This document shows positions 1 through 25,488 of a stretch of 64,000 nt of DNA, piece after piece. A model generated the notes under the pieces. That model had not been told where the DNA came from. It did not search any database and saw nothing but the letters and a program-made list of their open reading frames with translations. Position 1 is the first letter of the stretch. Each line of letters opens with the position of its first letter. Position numbers and translations under genes: made by a program. This DNA comes from Zonotrichia leucophrys gambelii (Eukaryota > Chordata > Aves > Passeriformes > Passerellidae): positions 8,587,001 through 8,651,000 of the forward strand of contig NC_088186.1 in the NCBI RefSeq assembly GCF_028769735.1, written 5' to 3'.

Positions 1-865
1 GAAAGGGCCACCTCAGCTGAGTAGTTCAGGCCAGTTTCTGTTGTGAACTGCACATGTCCCAGGCTCCAGACTGTCCTAAGCATAAAAACATTCTCTTCAA
101 TATTCTCTCAATGTTTTTCTTAGTATTCTGTCTCCTGTTTTTTTTTTTAAATATCCCTGCAGACAATGAGACACTCTGCTCCTGCTGACCCCTCCTTGTA
201 TTCTTTTTGGGGGCTGACAAACATTCAGAGAGCTGAGGCAAAGAACAAGATGATGACTACTGATAATGACAGGAGATTTATAACCCATTCCAGCTGCTCT
301 GGAGGCAAAGATCCCATCTTAATTCAGGGAGAGCATAAACCTGTGTGAAAAGTGGAGTTCTGTGAGGAGGCAAAGCAGGACATGGGGGGATTTTGGATGT
401 CTGGCTGGCTGTGGGATTGGTTTGGTCCAAAAAAGCTGCTGGAAGGTCACAGTGGCCATCAGCTGCCGTCACTTTGGTTATTTTTCCCAGCTCTATCTCC
501 TGAATTTGTTCTAAAAAACAACCCAGATTTGAGAGTGTCGAGAGAAATATGTCAGCTTTGACAGAGCTGTTGAGATTGATGGTATCAAGAGTGATCTGAG
601 AACGTGGTTAGCTCTGTTTGTTCCCAGAATTTCATCTCTTCCAGCACTGACCTCCCTTTCCAGAGAAGGTTTTGGTGTCTCTTCATAGGCACTGACGTCT
701 TTCCTGCAGAACTCCACTATTCCAGAGGGAGCCATAAAAGCTGCACTGACTTTTGGGCATTTTCTCTCATGAATTTACAGCAGAGCATTGCACAGAGCTG
801 AGAGCGTTTGTCAAATTCCTTCAATCTTTTTTTTATCAAATTCCTTCAATCTGTTTTTCTTCCAG
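1..865. other. TNC intron, no exon seen
   Basis: The window opens inside a TNC intron. The open frames here have no tenascin similarity and lack paired splice sites in the right phase. I see no recognisable repeat apart from a duplicated ATTCCTTCAATCT near 818-853, next to the acceptor of the first exon. Confidence 0.6.
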
Positions 866-14931
<14,066 letters not shown>

Positions 14932-15690
14932 GGCCCGGGGGGTGCGGGCAGGGGTGGGAGGGGATGGAGAGGGGGTGTGGGGAGACCCTCGGGCATCGCT
15001 GGCCTGGGGGTGCGAGGAGCTGGGACTGGCACCACAGCATCATCGGTGAGCCCCGGCAGAGGCTTTGCAGCATTCCAAACCATAAAAAAGCCTTAAACCA
15101 TCCCAGAGTTTCCAGCAGAGCAGCTCCAGCTGCCCACCAGGAACGTCCTCCACACCAAAGACAACGATCTCAAGGGTTCTGTGTTGTTTTATTAATTTTT
15201 TTTATTTTTAATTTTTTTGCCAGAAAGCGTCTGGGATAAAGTTCTTCCGACATCTGACGATCTCTTGGGTGGCCCAGGGGAGGGGAGGGAGAACAGCTTT
15301 GTACATTGGTAGTTTGTTTTAGAACCAGCCATATTTTACAGACAGAAATGTGTAAGATTAATTATCATTATTATTATTATTATTATTAGTTATAAGTGGA
15401 AATAATTGGTGGTTTGAATGCCTTTCTATATATATATCAAGTACCACAGAGAAGGAGGGAATGGGAAGGGAAAGCAGTATGTTTTTAAACTTAAGCATAG
15501 GATTAATATTATTAATATAAAGACAAAGTAATAATAATAATAATGATAATAATAATAAGCTACATTTTGTCATTTTTAAGAGAACCATGCTTTTGGAAAC
15601 ACAGCAGGACAGTGTCTGATTGTAAATTTTTTTTTTATAAATAAAAGCACAATTACTTTTAAATAAATTTCTACTTTTTTTTATCTATGT
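14932..15690 (+). other. TNC: TNC 3' untranslated region
   Basis: The sequence after the stop is GC-rich to about 15100, then AT-rich with ATT/TAA trinucleotide runs at 15361-15390 and 15529-15558. The end is inferred from the poly(A) signals and from a GT-rich stretch at about 15687-15706 that fits a downstream cleavage element. That makes the UTR about 750 bases. Longer alternative ends are possible, since AATAAA also occurs at 15732 and 16022. Confidence 0.7.
15640..15667 (+). terminator. TNC: TNC polyadenylation signals (two AATAAA)
   Basis: AATAAA occurs at 15640-15645 and again at 15662-15667, followed about 20 bases later by a GT-rich run. The pair probably sets the main transcript end. 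Confidence 0.65.
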
Positions 15691-17894
15691 GGAGTTTGTG
15701 CATGTCCAGGATATATTTACTTAGATGGGGAAATAAAGACAGACTGAGATTAATTAGGCTGCTGAACCCCTACTGAAATCTGTTCCTTTTGTCAGTGACT
15801 GGTTGTAATTATTCTGGTGGGTTTGTTACAGTGAAATGCCCGTGAGGATTTGGGTTCTTTCAGAACAGAATATTTTTTTTTCCTGCCCAAAAGCTTCTTC
15901 CATGGTTTTTCTAAGTGCTACTGACCAATGCTTGCTCCATCTAGGTGGGAATAACTAACAAAGCAAAACAAAGAGAACCCAGAGTTGTTTTAGGTACCAT
16001 GGGCAGTTTGAACACTTGTGTAAATAAAGGGCTCTCTTTTTTTTTTTTTTTTTAATATGAATGAAATTCCATGTAGTTCCTCTGTATCACACCCTGCAGT
16101 TCAAGACAATAAAAAATCTCTTGTTTTAATCCAGTCTCTCTGCCCTACTTCAAGGTTGCATTTTGCAAACATTTTGTAAATGTTTTGTAAATGTTTCTTG
16201 CCTCCCTCTTGGCTGAAGTTACACTCCTGAGCATTGTTTGTGTTGCATGGGGAACATAAATCTCCTTTGACCCTCCAGGGCACTGCCAGCACTACATTAA
16301 ATTAATTCTCTGTAATTAGTCTCCCTTCCTAGGTGTTTATCACAGCAAAGCATAGGCAGCATGAAGGAGAACAAATCCAGTAATGAAGAAATATGCTCTG
16401 CTCTCCAGATGCTTTCCAAGCTATGAGGAAATGGCACTGGATCCCTGTTTCTGGGTGCTGGAAAGCTCTGGCAGTCTGTTTGCAGACAGTCGGGGGAAGA
16501 AGTGACACTTCTGGAACGATTTCCTCATTTCTGGTAACATCCCAGAGCTGCCTGGCTCTGCCTCTGGTGTCATTTACCTTGGCAGCTCCAAAGAGCTCCT
16601 GCAGACAGGCTCAGCTTTGTGCCTCACCCCAGACAAGACTCAAACACGCCGCACAAAAGGAAGCTGATATTTCCTGTAATTACTCACTGACAGATGCCCT
16701 GCTTGGTATTCTCTGTGATCCCCACTGAGAGAGGGAAGCTGGCAAATCCTTGGAGTCAGAGCTGCCAAAACACCCTTCAGAGCTGACAAAAGCTTGATTT
16801 GGGACCAGCAGCTCCACCACGGGCTCCTGGAAGGGAGATTCACTGGCTTTTCCCCCTTTCCTGTTTGTAACTCGTGAGAAGAGTTTAAAAACATGCTCAG
16901 ATTTGAAATCTGTTCATGAACCTGCCATGCCTCAGTGCTGGAGTTCATCCTTAACGTGATGAAGCAGTTTGGGAGCCTCAAGGGGGCAGGAGAGGAAGGG
17001 CTTCACAATTGTTTCCTCAGCCAGATTTAAGGTCTAAAGGCACTGAAGGGGATATCTGGGGGCATGAGAGGGGTTTATGGGGTTAGGAACTGCAGCCATG
17101 GGGTATTTTTGAGACACGTGGATGGAAAACTCCTTTTCCAGGGTCACTGTCCTAACCTTAACTACAGTCTGAGCAAGAATTCATGCTTGGCTTTCTTACT
17201 TAAGTGAGGGGAAAGCTTCAAGGCAGGTGGGCAAAAGTCAGCTGGAAGCATAATTTGGGGGAGTGAGGCTGTTGGCAGCTTTCAAATTATTCAGTCCTCT
17301 GGTTTTTTTGTAGGACTTGGACTGCTAAGTGATGTGATTGTTTCTGACTCCAAGCATGAGTGTGCACTGATTAGAGCACTCCAGGGTGATGTGGGAGATG
17401 ACAAATACCTTAAATTCTTCCCTCTGCCTCAGTAATTCCTTGATGCCAGCTGATCTGGAGCACCCACACGTGCTGCATCACCTCTGGGTGCAGCTCCCTC
17501 ACCTCCTCTCCTGATGCAATTCCAGCCAAGGGAACTGATCTCACCCATTCCGGGCTGAATGTCAGCAGAAACCCAGGGAATCTCACCTGAGCCTGCAGCA
17601 GTGAATAAATAGCCCAGTGATTTGTGACAGAAAACACAAATTTTCCATCTTTCCTACTCAAAGATGTCCCTTCAATCAAATTACAAGTTTGACTTGGTTT
17701 GCTTTAAAAGCAGTTGAGCGTAACTGAGGGTCAGAGAGCATGAAAAACAAGAAATTGAGTACACACTGATCCAGTGGCTGCCCCTGCTACTCATTTGGTC
17801 TCAGGCTTCACTATCTGAATCCAAACTGCAGCCTTGAAAAACCTTCTTGCAGCTGCCACGTTAATCCTGGGGGCTGTTAAAGGGGCACTACCTT

Positions 17895-17998
17895 TTTTCC
17901 TTTGTTTTTTTCTCTTCCTTTTCTCCTTCTCCTTCTTCATCTCCATCTTCTCCTTCTCCTTCTTTTAATCATCTTCTTCTTCACCTTCTTCTTCTCAG
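17895..17998. repeat. CTT/CCTTCT-rich pyrimidine tract
   Basis: About 100 bases of nearly pure pyrimidine with cttcttcttc runs, ending ttctcag. It looks like a splice acceptor, but no coding frame follows. Confidence 0.85.
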
Positions 17999-19639
17999 CA
18001 CCCTTTGAGCTTGACCCACTGAACATTTTCTAGAGCTTGATTAGAAAGGAAAGCAGAATAGAAATGTTCAGGTGTCATCAACAAGCAGAAGTTTGATCCC
18101 AGAAAATGGCAAGGAGGTGGCATCAGCCTCACAGGTACCTTGCCACTTTTTATTTCTGACTTGCAGGGATGAGGACAAGATGAGCCAGGAATAGAGCTGG
18201 GATTGCTGAGGTGGTGCTTGGTTGCTGTTGGTTCTCTGCACTCCATCAGGAGCTCAAGGCAGAGTGAAATTCTTCACAGAGTGCTACAAACACAGGGGAT
18301 TGATAAAATGATACCATTTATTTAATGGGATGTGGGAAACAATAATGTAAAATGAAAATACAGAAGGAGACATGAACGCCCCAGCAGCTCTGGAGCCCCT
18401 GTTCAGCACAGCCATAACATTTTCTTTGAAAAAAGTCTGCTCCGGCCTTTGTTCCTCCACCTTTCCCCCGGTGATTTCCCCAGCAGGTACAGAAATCTGA
18501 ACACACACAGCTCCAGCAGCTCTGTGTGTGTTCAACAAATGTTAGTCCTGATAAACAAGGTGTGGTTTGTCAGCAGGAGACTGCGAGCAAAGCTCAGCCA
18601 GAACTGCACGGATGATCTTTATTCTTGGAGGGCCCTGAAAAAACACACCTCTTAATCAGGCCTTCAATCTAAAGGGGAAGGAGTTGGTGTAGGTGAGAGG
18701 GAAAGACAATTCTCAGCAAAAAATAATATAAAAAAAGGCAAAAAGCAAAAGACAAAACCAGAATAAAAGATGATGTAAGAACCGCTCTGGCTTTCTGGGT
18801 CACCCTCGCCTGCTCACAAGCTGCTCCTGGCTCCATCCCAAAAGGTTTAGGAGTAGAAACACAACCTGATGATTGTACAGTGAGGTTTTCACTTGACTTG
18901 CAGCCTTGCTGAGGAATTTCCAGAGGGCTGAGAATGAGTCTCCATCCGGGCTTGCATCAATCATTTTCCTGCTGCAAAATGAATCAGGCCTGTTGCACTT
19001 TGCAGTGGCAATGAGATCCTGAGTGGAGGCCAGAGCAGGAAAATATAACCCCACACAAGCATTTCAACAGCTCTGTGAGCTAAAGGAAAGTTTCCTGGAG
19101 GGGGCAGGAGTTCTTGGACAGGAGAAATTATTGCAAAATAAAGAGGCTGGTGCTGTACCCATCTCTGTATCCCTTCCACTCCTACATTTAGGCCCACTCA
19201 GCTGAAAAATGCACTTCAGCTTTAGTCACTCGTGAAGTGTGGGGAGCTCACGGTCTCTCTGAGATGCTATCTGCAGGGTTACTCACTTGTGCCCTTTCAG
19301 ATGACTCTGAGGATAAGTGTTTGGGTATTTTTAGGGCAAAAGTCCCCTTTCAAAACCTCTGAAATTTCGGAAGTCTGGGCTGAGCTTTTCCAAGGGATGA
19401 AAAGGAGCCCAGGTCTCCTTCCTTAGTGCTGCTGTTTGGCTTTCCCAGCTCAGCTCCTTGGGGAGGGACAGGTTTGGAATGGCAGCTAAAAATGTGTGTG
19501 TCCCTCCATAAGTGCTCTCTTTGTCCCTCCTCAGGACCATCCTCACATTCCCTGGAGGCACAGAGGGGCCTCCACACCACTGTGGGCAGGGTAACTGTGG
19601 TTAAGTGGTTTTTGGTGCACAAAGTGAAGCATGACTAAT

Positions 19640-19658
19640 AAATAAATAAATAAATATC
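19640..19658. repeat. (AAAT)n microsatellite
   Basis: A short run of taaataaataaataaat. Confidence 0.9.
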
Positions 19659-21649
19659 TACTACTCACAAATTCAGGACTCCCTTTTTTGGGATTGCCAC
19701 AGGAAAAAAGCCAATTTTCCTGTGCCTGCCTGCCTGACCTGGCAAAAACCACCTGCAAGGTGTCTCGTTCCAAGGCAGCAGCTCCTGAAACCATCAGTGA
19801 CTGCATGGGATGGCTCAAAGGACCTGCTGATGACTCTGCTCCTTCACCTCTCCGTCAGGTACTTTCCTCAGAGGAAATCATTCAGCTTCCTGTGTTTTTA
19901 CTGTAAATTCTGTGCTGCAAAGAGGAAAGAGAGAAAGAGACCAGCACAGATAGAGAGACTGGGGTGGGGGGAAAACCAACACACGGTGGTTTCGATGCAG
20001 ATAATCCCTTTCGCTCCCACTTTTGAGGCATCCCCCTGTTTTAGAGCAGCAGAGAGGGTTAAAAGCAACATCTAACCTTGGTCCCCTGCTTAAACTGAAA
20101 CTACTTTCAGGACTCAAAATGCTCATTTCCTCCCCGCCCTTCCTCTGCCTCTTTACTTTTACTTTACTTCGTGCCTTGTCCTTCTAGCTCTGTGATTCTG
20201 TGAAAGTGAGAGGAGAAATAATGTGAAAAAGGCTGGGTTTTGTCCAAGTGAAAGAAAAAATGCCTGGCTGTGTCACTAGAGAGCACAAGCATGCAGATTT
20301 AGTCTGAGAGATAATTTCCACTTTGTCATCACACGGATTGCAAAAGTCACAGCTTCAGGAAGAGCTGGGACTTTTTTATTAACGAGATATTCTAGGCTTT
20401 CATGCAAATAGAATGCTGCTTGCAAAGAAGGTACTCAGCAAAAATAAACCTATCAGGTCTTCCCTAGAAAAAGGTTTTAAAAGATAATTTTGACTGTCTC
20501 AACTCCATTATGACCAACCAAAGAAGTATAAATGACTGAGAGAAATTGGAACAAAAGTAAAAATATCATATTCTGAGTTGCATTATATGCTGAACTATTT
20601 GACTTTTCCCTAGGAAATAAATAGTAAAAATTAGATTGGACCCCAGAGATTATAATTTTCATTTGTTTTCAGTGTAATCTATATGTATCCTCTGCTTTAT
20701 GGTAACCAAACTAGCTGGAAATTACCCCGACACACAGTGCAGCACTGGCACAGCAGTCAAATTAACTGCAAATTTTTCATGATAAAAAGCACATACAGGT
20801 GGCAGCTCTGTGTTTTGGCAGTGTCCCATCAGCCCTGAGGAGTCTCCTCTGAAGCCCTTTGTGTAAAGATATCCCAGCTGTGGAAATCCCCAGGGGAGCA
20901 CTGACTTTGACCCTTATCCATGGAGAAAGTTTCCTGGACTTCAAGATAGGCTAGAATCCACAACAGTGTGAAATTGGTTATAGAGAGTAGGTGTATCACT
21001 GGGTGAGAAACTGAGGTTTGGGGTTTTTAGTATGTTGTGGATGAAAGCAATATGGAGGGCCCAGGGTGTCATCCTGGGTTTCTTCTTCATGGTTCTTCTT
21101 CCTCCTTCTTCATGGGTTTGGGTGGCATTTTGTAATTGGGTAGAAAAATCTGCATTGCAGCTCTGTGGGATCAGTTATTGGGTTAAAAGGGAGAATAATC
21201 CAGGTGTCAGTTCTTAATTGGATAGTTTAGTCTTAAAGGACCCTGGAACAAGATACTGTTGGCCACTTTGTCCCTTCTAGTGAAAAGCTGAAGAACTCAC
21301 AGCAGTGAGACTGTTTAACTGATAAGAAATAATAAAAACACCTGAATCTGAACATGAACTACCTCAAGTGCCTTCAATCCAGACCCAGAGAAACCCATAA
21401 CTGGTACCACCACACCCAAGCCTGGCTATACCTGGATTCATGGGTTCTGCTCTTGCCTTTCCATGAGGCTTTCCAAGCACTCACAGCTCCAGCCACTCCT
21501 CTGAACTCTTCTCACTGGAATGGGGAAAAGCCTCTCAACCATCAAAATTTCAGTGTCCCTGAGCAATTCTGAGGCCAAACCATTTCCCCCATGCCAAACC
21601 CTTCCCATCTAACTTGGCTTCAGAGGGAAAAGCAGCTCCTGGATGTGAT

Positions 21650-22130
21650 GATGCCTTTTTCAGGCTGCCTGAAACCAGAGGCCAGAAAAAATGAAGGGAA
21701 TAAAAAGCAGTTCTGTTTATTGAAGGACCTGTAACCCTGCAGTTCTTTAGTGCATAACTCCAAACTCCACACACAGTGTGAGCTGCTGCTCTCCCATTTG
21801 GGGCAGACACAACAATTCCTCTCCAGGCCTGGCAATCAAGGACACCTCACTGCCTCAGGCCCCAGAGATGGAAACAAAAGTGAGTTTGGGGGGAGCAAAC
21901 TTGGGGTAAATGACTTCATTAGCTGGAGCTGGCAGATTAACCCCAATATGCAAATGGAGCAAACTTATAAAAGTGTGAAACCTGTGACCCATCATCCATT
22001 TTGGGTGTAGGCCCTGCGGGGGGGGTTTGTCTGCCCGAAATGTACCTGAAGGGTGTTCAATAAATATGTCTGCTTTTTATTGCCTTAATTTTGTCTGGCC
22101 TCTGGTTTTAGGTAGCCCTAAAGAGGCATC
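21650..22130. mobile_element. Foldback pair of LTR ends (inverted 80-bp arms)
   Basis: The arm at 21650-21729 is the reverse complement, at roughly 80% identity, of 22051-22130. Both carry the poly(A) phrase ttcaataaa (reversed in the left arm), ctttttatt and ctggcctctggttt. The right arm reads sense. The roughly 320 bases between contain TATAAAAG near 21966. This suggests two LTR copies inserted head to head, or an inverted duplication. Confidence 0.7.
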
Positions 22131-22168
22131 ACTGGGGCTGTGGCTGTGCCAGGGCAAAGGCATCTCCT

Positions 22169-22312
22169 ATTATATTATATTATATTATATTATATTATAT
22201 TATATTATATTATATTATATTATATTATATTATATTATATTATATTATATTATATTATATTATATTATATTATATTATATTATATTATATTATATTATAT
22301 TATATAATATTC
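22169..22312. repeat. (ATATT)n microsatellite
   Basis: About 28 five-base units, directly abutting the truncated LTR that follows. It probably expanded from that LTR's AT-rich stretch. Confidence 0.95.
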
Positions 22313-22618
22313 TATTTTAAAATATATATTAAAACTATACTAAAATAGAAGAAAAGAGACGTCAAAAAGCTTAAAAAAGAAAAGAATAAAATAATAATAA
22401 AATCTTGTGACTGACTGACAAGTCTAAGACAGCTAAACTATGATTAGCCATTAATTAAAAAAAAAAAACAACCACATGAGAGTAATCAAAGATGCACTTG
22501 TTGCATTCTACAGCAGCAGATAATTATAATAATTCTTTTTCTTTTTCTCTGAAGCTTCTCAGCTTCTCAAGAGAAAAAATCTTGTCAAAAAGATTTTTCA
22601 TAAAATAGGTCCGTGACA
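22313..22618 (-). mobile_element. Truncated ERV LTR (antisense), same family as 14381
   Basis: It contains ttaaaactatactaaa, gattagccattaatt, ttgcattctacagcagcag and gaagcttctcagcttctc in the same order as the LTR at 14381. It ends ccgtgaca at 22618, so its minus-strand start is TGTCACGG. The other end is replaced by the (ATATT)n tract. Confidence 0.85.
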
Positions 22619-23580
22619 TAGAGGAGCACTGATGTGAGCTGTCAAACAGGTTCAGCCTCCAGCGGGATATGAACAATTCCTTAGGGTTTTAAGTTTTATA
22701 TTTTTCATGCATTTGTAATCCAGCAATTATTTAGTGTATAACTCTAAAGGATCTATGGGTATAAAGGTGTGTATATACATGTAAAACCATCCATGTCTGT
22801 GCTTGCCCACAAACACCCACATATAACTATAAAACGAAATATGAACATATACAAGAACTATAAAAACACAACAATTTCCAGGCTGGGAGCATCACTGGGA
22901 CTCAGACCCCAGGGTGCTGCCAGCTCAGCAGAAATGTCAGCATTTCCTGCAGCTTAGAAAGCGAGAGGAAACCACCGAGGTTTCAGGTGGCAGCAGGTGC
23001 TGATCTCAGAGCTGACAGCACTGCCTGGGCACTCAGGCATCATCAGCGCGCCCAAATATTGTGATTTATTCCCCCCCCTTTCACCCCATCCTAGTGAGTG
23101 AATAATGTTCTTTCTTGTAAAGGTGTGATTATGAGTAGGAGTTCTGTGATTCCTGTAAAATCACTGATGTCTGGGCTTCAAAGGACACGAGAAGAAAAGA
23201 AAGGGAGAGCCAAAGGGTGTCTGTGTCCTGGGAGGGATTCAGCCCAGATCAGAGCTTGTGTCCTGTGCCTCAGGCTCGAGCAGGTGGTGAAGAAAATTAA
23301 AGTAAAGGCACAGTAATGTCTACTCCCAGCTTTAGTGCTCCTATCTGGAAAGCTCTGCATCTCCCACAGAAACATTTCATCAGTCTGTGCCCTCAGAACT
23401 TCCTTTCCTTGCTATACATTTTGACACTTCTCAACAGATTTCCCACCTCAACAGAGTGTTGGTTTTAGAGGCTTTGTGACACCCAGGCTGCTGGAAAAAT
23501 CTGTTTTCTTCCTCTGAAATAATCACCACCTGATCTGGGTGCCTCTGTGGGTACCCAGGTCTCATGAGCTTAGTTGTTAA
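22619..23580. other. Intergenic, unrecognised
   Basis: I see no gene. A C-run at 23072-23080 and ordinary unique-looking sequence make up this interval. Confidence 0.45.
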
Positions 23581-23589
23581 TTGCAGCCC

Positions 23590-24122
23590 TGAGATGTGAG
23601 AAAAGTCTCTGCTTCAGCCCACACGTCCGAAGAACGAGGCAGAGCTCTTCAGTTTTTGGTCTTCCAGTTGTTTGTTAATTCTTATCTATAAAATTTTCTT
23701 TCTGCCTAGCTGAGATCTGCTCAGCAGGGCAGCCACAGGCACTCTGTGTTGGTCTTTTATACTACAAACTACCTATAACATATTTACACTTAATTCCCAA
23801 TACCTGTCACCCGTGTTAGACAGTGCACTTCTACTCTAAACCAATCCCAAAGTGCCAACAGCACTGCAGAAAATGGAGAACAAGAAGAAGAAGAAGAAGG
23901 AGGACTGGACACGCCCAAGTCCCTCCATCTTGTCCCCAAAATCCCCATTCTACAAATCCCAAAATCTACATTTTCACCCTGTGATAATTTTATTATTACA
24001 CTATTCAGACTTCTGTGACTTTCATGTCCTCATACAAAGCTGGTAACTCGCTACAGGGGTCATAATCAAATCCCCAGGTGCTCTGGGCAGCATGCCAGGG
24101 TCTCTGAGCCCCCCGGCCGGGT
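23590..24122 (-). mobile_element. ERV LTR copy, second family (antisense)
   Basis: It aligns along its length with 37160-37720: both share cttatctataaaattt, cttctactctaaaccaatcc, an aagaagaagaag run, gactggacacgcc or its variant, tcataatcaaa and agggtctctgagcccc. The right end is lost in the adjacent 10-bp minisatellite. The orientation is inferred only from the other copy's TGTCAG start on the minus strand. Confidence 0.75.
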
Positions 24123-24130
24123 CCTCAGCA

Positions 24131-24262
24131 GGGATACTCAGGGACATCCAGGGACCCCCAGGGACACTCAGGGACACTCAGGGACACCCAGGGACACTCA
24201 GGAACACTCAGGAACATTCAGGGACCCCCAGGGATACTCAGGAACACTCAGGGACATCCAGG
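24131..24262. repeat. Minisatellite of 10-bp units (GGGACACTCA)n
   Basis: About 13 units of ten bases with variants gggaccccca, gggacatcca and ggaacactca. The array starts where the LTR copy breaks off. Confidence 0.9.
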
Positions 24263-24498
24263 CCTGAGGGCCCTTCAGACAGGTCCTGAGATAGATGCAC
24301 ACAGACACGGACTCAGGTTAAGAGTGTCTGTGAAGTGAATAGATGATAATAGTGGTTTGCTTTGTCTCATAAACCATTTCCGCTTCAAAAAAATGAGTTT
24401 CTGAAGATGGGGTTTAGAACTTTTATTGGTGACATGACTACATGGAAACTCATGGGGATATATTTTTGTGTGTGTATATATATATACACACATATATA

Positions 24499-24703
24499 GG
24501 GGAATCGTTTCAACCTAACAGAGGGGAAATTCAAGTCAAATATTAGGAAGAAATTCTTCCTGTGAGGGTGGGGAGGCACAGGGTGCCCAGAGAGGCTGTG
24601 GCTGCCCCTGGATCCCTGGCAGTGCCCAAGGACAGGGCTTGGAGCAGCCTGGGACAGTGGGAGGTGTCCCTGCCATGGCAGGGGTGGGATGGGATGATCC
24701 TAA
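24499..24703 (+). mobile_element. CR1 LINE 3' fragment (sense)
   Basis: The phrases aggggaaattcaagtcaaat, gaagaaattcttcctgtgag and ccctggcagtgcccaagg are the standard CR1 3' region. The terminal repeat is missing. Confidence 0.85.
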
Positions 24704-25190
24704 CACCCTGCTCCCCCCAGGCCCTTGTGGGGCTGCAAGGATGTCACAGAGAGCTGTTCTGTATCTCCTGTGAACAGCCCAAGAAATGCCCCATCAGCAC
24801 AAACACCAGCAGCACCAGCAGCAGCCAGGAGCCGAGGCCATGGTGTGGAGAGCAAACATTTCACAGAAGGCTTTGGTGGTGATTGTTGCTATTTGCCCTG
24901 CAGAACTTCCTAGAAGCACTTGCCATCGAGAAGATGAAGCTGCTTACAGGGCTCTGTGGAGCTCTTCACACCCCACCTGGCACTGGGCCCAGCTGCTCTT
25001 TTCTCAGAACAGAACTCCCAAAAAGGATCTGAGTCCTCCATCCTTCAGTGGCCAAGGCCATCTGTACCCAGGTGTTTTTCCACTGACAAACCACCCCAAT
25101 GTCAGGGCTGGTGTGGCACTGCCACGTTTCTTTGGAAAACATCATTTCCTCCTTCAAAGCTCAGCGATGTCAGGGGTCAAACGCACCAGA

Positions 25191-25344
25191 AAATCCAATG
25201 GGACAAGGTTGTCTGTGGGATCTGAGTGGAGAAACCTTTTGTGGTCATCCCTGCTGACCCCAGGAGCAAAACCAATAGGCCAAGGTTGTTTGTGGGATCT
25301 GAATGGAGAAACCCTTTGTGGTCATCCCTGCTAACCTCAGGAGT
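25191..25344. repeat. Tandem duplication, 77-bp period, two copies
   Basis: Both copies carry ccaat, caaggttgt, gtgggatctga and tggtcatccctgct, with about ten differences, so the duplication is not very recent. Confidence 0.9.
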
Positions 25345-25480
25345 AAACAGCAGAGAAGCTGGCAGGTGTTGGCATCTGCAGTGGGCAGAGTGAGAAAATA
25401 ATAAAGGAAGGCAGGCTGTCAAAGAGGATTTTTAGCACCCAGCACTCACGTTAATCCCCTGACCTACTTTCTGAAAGACC

Positions 25481-25488
25481 TATATAAG
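25481..25488 (+). promoter_or_regulatory. Candidate TATA box (TATATAAG)
   Basis: The motif sits in gacctatataaggaag, and a small CpG cluster (aagcggcgccagcgtc) follows about 40 bases on, where a start site might fall. No transcript or donor site can be assigned, so this may be chance or a degraded LTR promoter. Confidence 0.25.

Larger units (their letters stand above)
15743..21640. other. Intergenic, no gene seen
   Basis: No coding exon, RNA gene or clear LTR was recognised. Contents are a poly(T) run at 16037-16053, a CTT-rich tract (17895-17998), AAAT repeats (19640-19658) and mostly unique-looking sequence. The 20160-20790 part is free of visible repeats and has an octamer ATGCAAAT at 20402, so it is a candidate place for cis-regulatory DNA, though nothing proves it. 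Confidence 0.5.

Noticed and set aside
17895..18010. Strong acceptor-like pyrimidine tract ending ttctcag
   Set aside because: It is a CTT-type simple repeat. The following sequence has no coding similarity and no partner donor.
22027..22320. Plus-strand frame with Tyr-Ile-Ile-Leu repeats (and the minus-strand one at 2254-2451)
   Set aside because: They translate the pentanucleotide microsatellites and are not genes.
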